From assembly GCA_963730165.1 (NCBI GenBank), contig CAVSQS010000005.1, positions 1-64,000 of the forward strand: a stretch of DNA of 64,000 nt, read 5' to 3'. Position numbers and translations under genes: made by a program. Of the stretch, positions 14,317-22,037 are shown piece by piece. Origin of the DNA: DASSQJ01 sp963730165. GTDB taxonomy: Bacteria; Actinomycetota; Actinomycetes; Actinomycetales; Dermatophilaceae. The stretch's first letter is position 1. The number at the start of each line of letters is the position of its first letter. Below the pieces are notes generated by a model that saw only the letters and a program-made list of their open reading frames with translations, ran no database searches and was not told the origin of the DNA.

Positions 14317-14347
14317 GGTCGACTGGCGGCGGAAGGACGCACATCTT
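14317..14347 (+). repeat. Dispersed intergenic repeat, copy 9
   Basis: Reads GGTCGACTGGCGGCGGAAGG then ACGCACATCTT. This is the rightmost copy found; none is seen between here and 64 kb. Confidence 0.75.
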
Positions 14348-14766
14348 GGGCGTCCATTCGTGCCTGGCTGCAGGGCTCGTAGGCCGTAAGGAGTCAGTCG
14401 AAGAGCAAGGTCGCGCACGCCCTCCACAGCATGAGGTTTTCACTGGTCGAAAGGACGGGCTTCTCGAGAGGCAGACGGGGCGCGGAACTTTCCCATCCCG
14501 GGCGTGGCGTGGCCTGATCGTGAAGGTGGGGTCACAACTCCATGGCGAACGGTCCCCGGCTGCGAGTACCGGCTCGGAGCACAGCAGTACCCAAGAGCCT
14601 ACGACGACCTCACCAATGGCCAACCCGTCCTCAACAGTCCCATCAATGGGACCCTCTGGAGGATGTGCAAGCGGGGGGGATCAGTGGTTCGAGCCCACTT
14701 AGCCCACCGCAATTCAATGCCCCCCGAAAAGTACTGCAACCGTCATGCGGCGGCTCCGCACCCGTC
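14348..14766. other. Intergenic boundary stretch
   Basis: About 420 bp between the accessory genes and the transporter cluster. Open frames here have no protein character. The only structure seen is the tRNA-like fragment at 14682-14707. The change in gene content makes this a likely island edge. Confidence 0.5.
14682..14707 (+). other. tRNA 3'-end-like fragment, possible attachment site
   Basis: AGTGG and CCACT form a perfect 5-bp stem around the 7-base loop TTCGAGC, the form of a tRNA T-arm. TAGCCCACC follows, like an acceptor 3' strand. No D-arm, anticodon arm or matching 5' acceptor strand lies upstream, so this is not a full tRNA. Such fragments are left where islands integrate into tRNA genes. 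Confidence 0.4.
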
Positions 14767-15972
14767 TCAGCCACCGATGCGGCCGGCGAGGATGCTCGTG
14801 ATCACGACCGAGGTGATCGTGACTGTGGAGAAGCCCGCGACGATCATCTTCGGAAGGATCGCGCCCTCGATGGCCGCGACCTCCTCGGGGCTCTCGCCGG
14901 CACCCTTGGCCGCCTCCTGGGAGAGGATCATCGTCCCGGGGAATCCGTAGAGCGAGGTCAGTCCGATGGCCACCGACATCGGCACGCTGTAGCCGAGCAG
15001 CTTCCCGACGAGCGCGGAGAACCCCGCGATGCCGGCGACGCCGAAGACGAACGCGAGGACGAGGGGGAGGGCCAGCGCCTTGACGTCGGCCGGTTGGACC
15101 GTGGCGAGCGGCCCGAACACGAGGATCATGATCGCGAGCATCATCAGCCCGAAGGAGTCGATGCCGGCGAGCACCGACGGCTTGAAGATCCCGCTCGTGC
15201 GCAGCGCGATGCCGAAGACGAGCGCGACGACGAAGGTGTTGAGGATCCCGTCGGTGAGGTTGTTGATCCCGAGCGAGACGAGGACGACGACTCCGACGAC
15301 GAACAGCGTCCCGGGGGTGTTGCGGAAGGCGGCCGGGAGCCGTGAGGCGGAGGCGGCCGCCTCGTCGAGCTCCTCGGCGGCCGCGAGGTTCCCGGCGCGG
15401 AACTCGTCGCGGAGGCGCGTGGCCTCCCTGCGGAGGATCAGCGAGGTGAGCGGGAAGCCGACGAGCCCCTGGAGCGCCGCGATGAGGACGGGGAAGACGG
15501 CGATGGCCGTCAGCCCGACCCCGAGAGCGGCCTCCTGGATGATGATCACCGAGATGGTGCCCCCGCTGAGGGCGCCGGTGCCGGCCGCGACGAAGTCGAG
15601 GGCCTGGGCGTAGCCGTCGGCGGCGCTGCCGCTGATCCGGGACCCGAAGAGCAGGCTCGCCAGCCACAGTGCCACTCCGATGCCGAGGACCGTGGAGACG
15701 CCGATGAGGAAGGTCCGCCACTGCTTCTTGAAGTCGTCGAGGCTGATCATCGTTCCGAGGTGGACGATGATGAAGCCGACGACGACACCGGCGAGGGCGA
15801 GGAGCGAGGAGCTGGCGAGCAGGTCGTCGGGGAAGAGCCCGGTGAGGAAGCCGACGAGGAAGATCAGCGACGCGACGAACAGAGCGGACAGCAGCGACTT
15901 CGTCAGGCGCGCGATGTACTCGCTGACCGTCCAGACCGCCATGACGACGACGAACGCGAGCACGGGGTTCAC
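14767..15972 (-). CDS. Predicted carboxylate/amino-acid transporter, ESS/GltS-like
   Basis: A 401-residue integral membrane protein with about ten to eleven helices, in two halves separated by a charged loop (REATRLRDEFRAGNLAAAEE). Each half has a Gly/Ser-rich re-entrant-like segment (GAGTG-like AAGTGALSGGTISVII; TSLYGFPGTMILSQEAAKGA), as in glutamate:Na+ symporters and related secondary carriers. The family call is by topology only. GTG 15972 has GGAGG 8 nt upstream. It is last in a minus-strand group with an SLC13 permease, an aminopeptidase and glutaminase, so a glutamate or peptide-derived carboxylate is a reasonable substrate. Confidence 0.7.
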   Translation of the reverse strand: MNPVLAFVVVMAVWTVSEYIARLTKSLLSALFVASLIFLVGFLTGLFPDDLLASSSLLALAGVVVGFIIVHLGTMISLDDFKKQWRTFLIGVSTVLGIGVALWLASLLFGSRISGSAADGYAQALDFVAAGTGALSGGTISVIIIQEAALGVGLTAIAVFPVLIAALQGLVGFPLTSLILRREATRLRDEFRAGNLAAAEELDEAAASASRLPAAFRNTPGTLFVVGVVVLVSLGINNLTDGILNTFVVALVFGIALRTSGIFKPSVLAGIDSFGLMMLAIMILVFGPLATVQPADVKALALPLVLAFVFGVAGIAGFSALVGKLLGYSVPMSVAIGLTSLYGFPGTMILSQEAAKGAGESPEEVAAIEGAILPKMIVAGFSTVTITSVVITSILAGRIGG

Positions 15973-16048
15973 ATGGGCCTCCGGGGGGTGAGGATGAGTG
16001 GGCCGGTGGCGCCCCGGGCTGGGGCGTCGGCTGAGGTGCGGGGTGAGC

Positions 16049-17617
16049 TCACGGGTGGAACCGCCAGACGACGGGCACCCAGAGCACGGCGACGCTGAGG
16101 AAGAGCAGGAGCAGTGGCAGGCCGAGCTTCCAGTAGTCGGAGAACCGGTAGCCGCCGGGCTCGAGGATCATCGTGTTCGCCGGCGTCGCGACGGGGGTGA
16201 GGAAGGCAGCGGCACCCGAGACGGCGACGGCCATCATGAACGGGAGCGGGGAGACCGCGAGGTCGGCCGCCACGACCCCGGAGATGGGCGCGACGATGAG
16301 GACCGTCGCGGTGTTCGAGATGAGCTGGCCGAGGACCATGGTGAGGACGCAGATCGCCAGCAGGGCCAGCCGCGGCGAGGCCGACCCCACGACGTCGAGC
16401 AGCCGGCGCGCGATCGCGTCGGCGGTGCCGGTGGAGACGAAGGCCGTCGAGAGCGGGATCATGCCGCCGACGAGGACGACCGTCGTCCAGGAGATGCTCC
16501 GGTAGGCCTGGGTGGGCGTGAGCACGCGGGTAAGGACTGCGGCCGAGGCCGCGAGCAGCCCGGCCACGGCGGCCGGGACGGCGCCGGTCGCGAGTAGGAC
16601 GACCATGGCGAAAAGGATTCCGGCGGCGCGCCTCGCGCCTGGGCCGAGGGGCACGGCACGGCGGAGCGTGTCCGGCCGGTCGACGACGAGGACCTCGGAG
16701 GCGTCGCTCGTGTGCCGGCTCAGCTTGTCCCACGACCCGCGAAGGAGGAGTGTGTCCCCGGCCCGAAGGGTCTCTTCCGGGCCCTCGACGGCCTCTCCGG
16801 ACCGGTTGACCGCGAGGACGACGAGGTCTCCGCTGGGGGTCGCCATCCCGGGAAAGAGGTGGGTCCCGATGAGGGGGGAGCGGGGGCGGACGAGGACCTC
16901 CGCGACGCCGCGGTCGGCCCCGACGAGCTCGGTGTCCTCGGGGATGCGGTACTGGGTGCGCAGCGCATCGGTGAGGTCGCCGAGCTCCTGCGGCAGGCCG
17001 GCCGGCGCGCGATGGGGCAGCAATCGTTGGCCGAAGAGGACGATGATCAGGATCGTTCCGGTGAGCAGCGGCAGGCCGACGAGCGAGAACTCGAAGAAGG
17101 AGAACGGCCGGGCCCCGGCGTCGACCGCTGCCTCGCTGACGATGATGTTGACCGGTGTCCCGGTGAGGGCGAGCATCGACCCGGCGTGCGCCGAGAAGGC
17201 CAGCGGCATGAGCATCTGCGAGGGCGGCAGCCCCGCCCTGGCCGCGACCACGACGACGACGGGCAGCAGGGCCGCGACGGCGCCGTTGACACTGATGAGC
17301 GCCGTGAGCACGGCGACGAGCAGGCAGACGAGGGCGAGCAGGGGGGTCCGGCGCTCGCCACCGCGCGCGATGAGCTGCTGGCCGGCCCACGCGGTGACCC
17401 CGGTCGAGTCGAGGGCCTCGGCGACGACGAAGAGGGAGGCGATGAAGAGGACGGTGGGGTCGCCGAATCCGGCGAGTGCCTGGTTGAGGTCGAGGATGCC
17501 GGTGGCCCACAGGGAGAGCGAGACGCCGATGGCGACGATTCCGAGCGGAACCCGGTTGGAGAGGAACGCGAGGACGGCGAGGACGAGGATGACCAGCGTG
17601 GTCGTCACCGGGTCCAC
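16049..17617 (-). CDS. SLC13 (DASS) family permease with TrkA-C domains
   Basis: A 522-residue carrier. The N-terminal half has five to six helices with VNGAVAALLPVVVVVAARAG and LTGTPVNIIVSEAA, the SNT/NxT-type sodium motif region of the divalent anion:Na+ symporter family. A cytoplasmic insert (residues ~205-330) holds TrkA-C-like domains (VRPRSPLIGTHLFPG; LRAGDTLLLRGS). The C-terminal half repeats the fold (LGQLISNTATVLIVAPI; TPVATPANTMILEPGGYRFS). Substrates are dicarboxylates, sulfate or similar anions; not decidable here. The start is GTG 17617. It follows the M17 aminopeptidase on the same strand after about 70 bp. Confidence 0.88.
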   Translation of the reverse strand: MDPVTTTLVILVLAVLAFLSNRVPLGIVAIGVSLSLWATGILDLNQALAGFGDPTVLFIASLFVVAEALDSTGVTAWAGQQLIARGGERRTPLLALVCLLVAVLTALISVNGAVAALLPVVVVVAARAGLPPSQMLMPLAFSAHAGSMLALTGTPVNIIVSEAAVDAGARPFSFFEFSLVGLPLLTGTILIIVLFGQRLLPHRAPAGLPQELGDLTDALRTQYRIPEDTELVGADRGVAEVLVRPRSPLIGTHLFPGMATPSGDLVVLAVNRSGEAVEGPEETLRAGDTLLLRGSWDKLSRHTSDASEVLVVDRPDTLRRAVPLGPGARRAAGILFAMVVLLATGAVPAAVAGLLAASAAVLTRVLTPTQAYRSISWTTVVLVGGMIPLSTAFVSTGTADAIARRLLDVVGSASPRLALLAICVLTMVLGQLISNTATVLIVAPISGVVAADLAVSPLPFMMAVAVSGAAAFLTPVATPANTMILEPGGYRFSDYWKLGLPLLLLFLSVAVLWVPVVWRFHP

Positions 17618-17686
17618 GACGCGCCCCCCGACCCACTCCCCGGCAGACAGGGTCTGCGGCCCACCGGGGTCGTCACGAGCATCCGC

Positions 17687-19198
17687 TCAGGCCTCGGCGG
17701 GCCGCTGGAAGGCCAGGGCCAGCTCCACGAGGAGGCGGGCCCCGAAGCCGGTGGGCCCCTTCTGGACCCAGCGACGGGAGGCCTCGGCCTGGGCCGTCCC
17801 GGCGATGTCGACGTGCGCCCACGGGGTGCCGCCGACGAACTCCTCGAGGAACAGCCCGGCCGTGATCGACCCGGCATACGGCCCCCCGAGGTTGGTCATG
17901 TCCGCCACCGTCGAGTCGAGCTGGCTGCGGTAGGAACGCACCAGCGGCAGCTCCCAGACCGGCTCGTCGGCGCGGCCCGCCGCGACGCGGACCTGGTCGA
18001 GCACCGAACGGTCGTTGCCCATGACGCCCGCGACCTCGGTGCCGAGGGCGCGAAGACAGGCCCCGGTCAGCGTCGCCACGTCGACGATCGCATCGGCACC
18101 GTCCTCGACCGACAGGGCCAAGGCGTCCGCCATGACGAGGCGGCCCTCCGCATCGGTGTTCATCACCTCGACCGTCATCCCGTTGCGCATCGTCAGCACG
18201 TCCCCCAGCTGCATCGCGGAGCCGGAGGGCATGTTGTCGGTACACATCAGGTAGGCCGTCACCCGGGCCCGGCAACCCACCTCGCGCAGGGCGGTCATCG
18301 CGGCGAGGATCGCGCCGGCGCCGCTCATGTCGTTCTTCATCTGGGAGTGCGACACGTCGCTCGGCTTCAGGTTGATGCCGCCCGAGTCGTACATGATCCC
18401 CTTCCCGACGAGCGCGAGATGGCCGGTGCCACCACCCTCGGGGACGTAGCGCATCCGGATCATCCGGGGCGGCTGAACGCTGCCGCGGTTGACGCCGAGG
18501 AGTCCACCGCATCCCATCTCGGTGAGCTCGTCCGTTCCGAAGACCTCGACGTCGAGGCCGGCCGACGGACCGAGCTCGACGGCGAGGTCGGCCATCGCCG
18601 AGGCGGTCAGCATCCCCGCCGGGCAGGTCGCCAGGTCGCGGCTGAGCATCGCGACCCGGGCCGTCACCCGCCCCCGTGCCGCGCCGGCCTCGACTGCCTC
18701 GTGCTCCCCCTCGGGGGCGATGAGGGTGAGCGAGGCCACCCGGACGGGCCCGGTCTCACTGCTGCGCAGGCTGAACCGGTAGCGGGCGAGGAGCACCCCC
18801 TCGACGATCGCTGCGGCCGACTCGGCAAGGGTCATCCGCTCTGACCGGGGGACGCGGGTCGCGAGGTGCGCGTCGTACGGGACCGCGTTGGCGAAGGCCG
18901 CGGCGGCGTCACGGACGGCCGCCGCGTCCATCGCGGCCACGTCACCGAGACCCACCGCCACGAGGACCGGCGACCCCGACGCCGGGAACGGCAGCGCCGA
19001 GCCCACGGTGGGCCGGAAACCCGCCCGGGAGAGGGCGTCGTGGTCGACACCCAGGAGGTCGGGGACCTCACCGCCAGCGAACACGGGGACGCTGACGGCC
19101 TCCACGCCATCGAGGGAGGCGTCGTGGTCGACGACGCGAACCTCCACGGGGGAGCGAAGGGAGGGGGCGACGTCGAGGGGTTCGGTCACGGCTGCCAT
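17687..19198 (-). CDS. M17 leucyl aminopeptidase family protein
   Basis: A 503-residue cytosolic metallopeptidase. The N-terminal third is the regulatory domain; the catalytic domain has GKGIMYDSGGINLKP (metal-binding Lys and Asp), the DM-x-GAG segment, and NTDAEGRLVMADAL, the family signature with the Asp/Glu ligands and catalytic Arg. It removes N-terminal residues from peptides using two divalent metals, usually as a hexamer. ATG 19198 is inside the glutaminase end (13-nt overlap), so the two are translationally coupled. Together with glutaminase and two carriers it suggests use of peptides or glutamine as nitrogen source. Confidence 0.92.
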   Translation of the reverse strand: MAAVTEPLDVAPSLRSPVEVRVVDHDASLDGVEAVSVPVFAGGEVPDLLGVDHDALSRAGFRPTVGSALPFPASGSPVLVAVGLGDVAAMDAAAVRDAAAAFANAVPYDAHLATRVPRSERMTLAESAAAIVEGVLLARYRFSLRSSETGPVRVASLTLIAPEGEHEAVEAGAARGRVTARVAMLSRDLATCPAGMLTASAMADLAVELGPSAGLDVEVFGTDELTEMGCGGLLGVNRGSVQPPRMIRMRYVPEGGGTGHLALVGKGIMYDSGGINLKPSDVSHSQMKNDMSGAGAILAAMTALREVGCRARVTAYLMCTDNMPSGSAMQLGDVLTMRNGMTVEVMNTDAEGRLVMADALALSVEDGADAIVDVATLTGACLRALGTEVAGVMGNDRSVLDQVRVAAGRADEPVWELPLVRSYRSQLDSTVADMTNLGGPYAGSITAGLFLEEFVGGTPWAHVDIAGTAQAEASRRWVQKGPTGFGARLLVELALAFQRPAEA

Positions 19199-20235
19199 GG
19201 GGCGTTCCTTCCATCGGTGCTGGCGTCGGGGACGAGGACGCGCGTCGGTGAGCGGTCGGCGACCTCGGCGGTGAAGAGGTCGAGGCCCAGGGTCCGGGAG
19301 AGGAACTCCGCGGCGAGGCGTCCCCGGACGCTGTTCCCTGCAGCGTCCAGGGGTGGCGAGTACGTGCCCAGCCCTCCCTTGCCCGGTGCCGCGGTGACGA
19401 TCCCACCGCTGATCCCGCTCTTGGCCGGGAGTCCGACCCGGACCAGCCACTCGCCCGAGTGCTCGTACATGCCGGCCGTCGCCATGACCGCGAGGGTGCG
19501 GGAGGCGACCTCCGAGGACACCACGCGCCTCCCGCTGAGCGGGTTCACCCCCGCGTCGGCCAGGGTCGCACCCATGACGGCCAGGTCACGCGCCGTGACG
19601 GCGAGGCAGCTCTGCCGGGTGTACCGATCGAGGGCGGAGTCCGGGTCGTGGACCACCCCGGCGGCGTGCAGCAGCTGCGCGATCGCCCGGTTGCGCAGGT
19701 TCGTCGTCCTCGCCGAGGCGAGCACCTCGGGGTCCAGTTCGAGGTCGTGCCCGGCGAAGGCCGAGAGGCCTCCGACCAGGTCTGCCCAGGCCGTCTCCCC
19801 GGGGCCGAGGAGCTCCGTGCAGGCGATGGCGCCGGCGTTGACCATCGGGTTCGTCCGGCCGCCCGGTCCCTCCTCGACGGCCGTCACCGAGTTGAACGGC
19901 CGGTTCGTCGCATTGGCACCGAGGCGGTCGACCACCAGGTCGACGCCGTGGCGCTCGCAGGCGAGCGCGAAGACGAACGGCTTGGCGACGCTCATCAGCG
20001 GGAAGAGAACGTCGACGTCCCCGACGGCCACCTCGTGCCCGTCGACGCCTACGACCGCTACGCCGAAGTGTTGCGGGTCAGCCTGTGCGAGAACGGGGTA
20101 GACGTCAGAGACCGCGCCCTCCCGGAGCCCGTGCAGATCGCGGTGACAGGCGCCGAGGAGCGCCGCGACCCGCTCGTCACGAGGAAGCGTGCCCGTGGAT
20201 GCGTAGCGGTGGGCCAGAGGTTCGTCGCCTGACAC
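19186..20235 (-). CDS. glsA: Glutaminase
   Basis: A 349-residue serine-dependent glutaminase converting glutamine to glutamate and ammonia. The catalytic Ser-x-x-Lys is in FPLMSVAKPFVFAL. Other family motifs are PFNSVTAVE, GGRTNPMVNAGAIACTELLG, DRYTRQSCLAVTARDLA and SGISGGIVTAAPGKGGLGTY. GTG 20235 is chosen because the domain begins shortly after; the frame is open to 20403 but without protein character. It is the first gene of the minus-strand group with the M17 peptidase and two transporters, and lies after the PucR regulator gene, 142 bp downstream. Confidence 0.92.
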   Translation of the reverse strand: MSGDEPLAHRYASTGTLPRDERVAALLGACHRDLHGLREGAVSDVYPVLAQADPQHFGVAVVGVDGHEVAVGDVDVLFPLMSVAKPFVFALACERHGVDLVVDRLGANATNRPFNSVTAVEEGPGGRTNPMVNAGAIACTELLGPGETAWADLVGGLSAFAGHDLELDPEVLASARTTNLRNRAIAQLLHAAGVVHDPDSALDRYTRQSCLAVTARDLAVMGATLADAGVNPLSGRRVVSSEVASRTLAVMATAGMYEHSGEWLVRVGLPAKSGISGGIVTAAPGKGGLGTYSPPLDAAGNSVRGRLAAEFLSRTLGLDLFTAEVADRSPTRVLVPDASTDGRNAPWQP

Positions 20236-20377
20236 GCGGGGCAGCGTAGCGACGAGCGGTGGGCGGTGACACGTGTTGTCCAAGGCCTGTGCATGTGTGA
20301 TCCACCACGGCCGCTCGGGGGTGCCGCGGGGCGTGTCGGCGTTTACGGCCGGGGTGAGCCGTCGCTCGAGCCCTCGG

Positions 20378-21931
20378 TCATGGCGAGGGAGGGCGGGTGG
20401 CAAGGGCCAGGTGGAGGACCATCCGGTTGTGTGACGCCTCGAGATCGAGGCCGGTCAGTTCCTCGACGCGCGTCATGCGGTTGCGCAGCGTGTGTCGGTG
20501 CACCCGGAGGGCGCGGGCCGCGCTCTCCCACGTTCCGTTGTGCTCGAGGAACACCCTGAGGGAGTTCACGAGCACCGTGTCGCCCCCCTGGGCGAGCATG
20601 TCGAGCACGGGGCGGGTGAGGGACTGCACCCGGTCACGGAGGACCGGGTCGGAGAGGAGGGCGCCGAGCGCGAGGCGGTCGAACCACACCGCCTCATGCC
20701 GCTCCTCCGCCGCCGCTGCCGCTGCCTGCACGGCCTGGGCAAGGGCGTCGGCCGCAGTGTCCGCCGGAACCGGGGCGCTGACCCCGAGGCCCGGGGCGCC
20801 GGGGTCGGCGTCGAGGGTTGACCGGCGCACCACCGTCACCGTTCCCTCGGCCTCCTCACGGTCCTGGATGAGGACGACGAGACCGTGCGCCTGCGCATGC
20901 ACGGCGTGCGGCGTGCCGGTCGGCTCGAGTCGGGCCAGCACGGCGTCGGCCAGGGCGGCGGCGGCCGCCGTGGGAACCCACACGACGCGGACCCGATCCT
21001 CTGGGTCGAAGCCCAGGTGGGTCAGCAGTCCGACGACGGCAGGGGGGCTGGGCCTGCCGGCGAGGAGGAGCCGGAGGACGGTATCCCCCACCGCTGCCCT
21101 TGCCTGCTCCACCTCGCGTGGACGGTCCAGCTTCAAGGTCGCCACGGCGACTGCGTGGTTCACGAGGAGGCGGTCGTCCGCCGGCAGGGCATCTCCGAGT
21201 CCGACGGCCAGCCAACCCCGGTGGGCCGCCCGCCCGCTCAGGGCATGCAGCTCGACCGGTCCGGCGGGAGTGACGACGCGTCGCGTCGCGTGCTGGCGGA
21301 CGGCAGGTCGACCGGCGCGCACCACGGCCGAGAGGGAATCTCCCAGGGCACGGCCGGGGCTCGATCCGAGAGGTCGCCCGTGCTCGTCGAGCAGCACGAC
21401 GTCGCGACGGAGCTCCGTGGCGAGCCCCTCGACGAGGCCGGGGGCCCCGTGCCGGAGGGATCGCCGCGTGATGGTCTGCTGGGCCTTGACCAGCCGCTGG
21501 AGAGCCTGCTGCTGCTCGTGTGCCAGCTGCTGGGCCACCCGCTGGGTCACCGCGATGAACGGGGTCGGGAGCGGCACCTCGATGAGGGGGAGGCCCCGCT
21601 GCTCGCACCGGTCCGCCACCGCCGCCGGGACGTGGGCGAACCGGACCCCCACCCCGAAGGCGACGGCCGCGACGCCGACGTCGGCGAGTCGGTCTACATA
21701 GGCGACCTGCTCGGCACGGCGGCGCGAGAGGCGCAGCCCGGTGGTCATCACGAGCTCGCCCCCGGTGAGCCACGGGCTGGGGTCCTCGAGCTCGATGGCA
21801 TGTGCCCAGTCGATGTCGGCCACCACTGGACCGGGCGTGAGGAGGCGCAGCCCGAGGTCCCGCTGGTCGAGCAACCAGGTCAGTGCGACAGGCACGGCGG
21901 CTCCTGCATCGGTGATCGACGAAGTGTCCAT
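20378..21931 (-). CDS. PucR-family transcriptional regulator
   Basis: A 517-residue regulator. Residues ~15-130 are the PucR ligand-sensing domain (TPGPVVADIDWAHAIELEDP, WLTGGELVMTTGLRL). A middle GGDEF-like region follows, and the C-terminus is the HTH_30 domain (LRVFLEHNGTWESAARALRV, then HRHTLRNRMTRVEELTGLDL). Such proteins mainly activate purine, GABA or polyamine catabolism genes in response to substrate. The gene is divergent from the permease operon at 22038, with 106 bp between starts, so that operon is its likely target. The ATG at 21931 abuts a 7-bp inverted repeat. Confidence 0.92.
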   Translation of the reverse strand: MDTSSITDAGAAVPVALTWLLDQRDLGLRLLTPGPVVADIDWAHAIELEDPSPWLTGGELVMTTGLRLSRRRAEQVAYVDRLADVGVAAVAFGVGVRFAHVPAAVADRCEQRGLPLIEVPLPTPFIAVTQRVAQQLAHEQQQALQRLVKAQQTITRRSLRHGAPGLVEGLATELRRDVVLLDEHGRPLGSSPGRALGDSLSAVVRAGRPAVRQHATRRVVTPAGPVELHALSGRAAHRGWLAVGLGDALPADDRLLVNHAVAVATLKLDRPREVEQARAAVGDTVLRLLLAGRPSPPAVVGLLTHLGFDPEDRVRVVWVPTAAAAALADAVLARLEPTGTPHAVHAQAHGLVVLIQDREEAEGTVTVVRRSTLDADPGAPGLGVSAPVPADTAADALAQAVQAAAAAAEERHEAVWFDRLALGALLSDPVLRDRVQSLTRPVLDMLAQGGDTVLVNSLRVFLEHNGTWESAARALRVHRHTLRNRMTRVEELTGLDLEASHNRMVLHLALATRPPSP

Positions 21932-21934
21932 TCA

Positions 21935-21991
21935 CGGTAGGCGAAAAAGGACTGACCGTCGATAGAGCGAGCGTGCGACGCTCCCTACCGT
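21935..21991. promoter_or_regulatory. Divergent promoter with inverted repeats
   Basis: ACGGTAG (21935-21941) and CTACCGT (21985-21991) form an inverted repeat spanning the divergent control region, with GGCGAAA and TTTCGCC also mirrored next to the arms. A smaller GAGCG...CGCTC pair lies between. The likely binder is the adjacent PucR protein. Confidence 0.5.
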
Positions 21992-22037
21992 TTCGCCGTC
22001 AGGCCGCTGCGGCCGCACCTGCGCGAAAGGACCCACC

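Noticed and set aside
1473..14347. Integron attC interpretation of the repeats
   Set aside because: The copies lack the GTTRRRY/RYYYAAC ends and the internal dyad symmetry of attC sites, and no integron integrase is present.
14346..14702. 118-codon plus-strand frame near the island edge
   Set aside because: Translation is low-complexity with no hydrophobic or motif structure and no good ribosome site.
16712..18844. 710-codon plus-strand frame across the SLC13 and M17 genes
   Set aside because: It is a shadow of two well-supported minus-strand genes.
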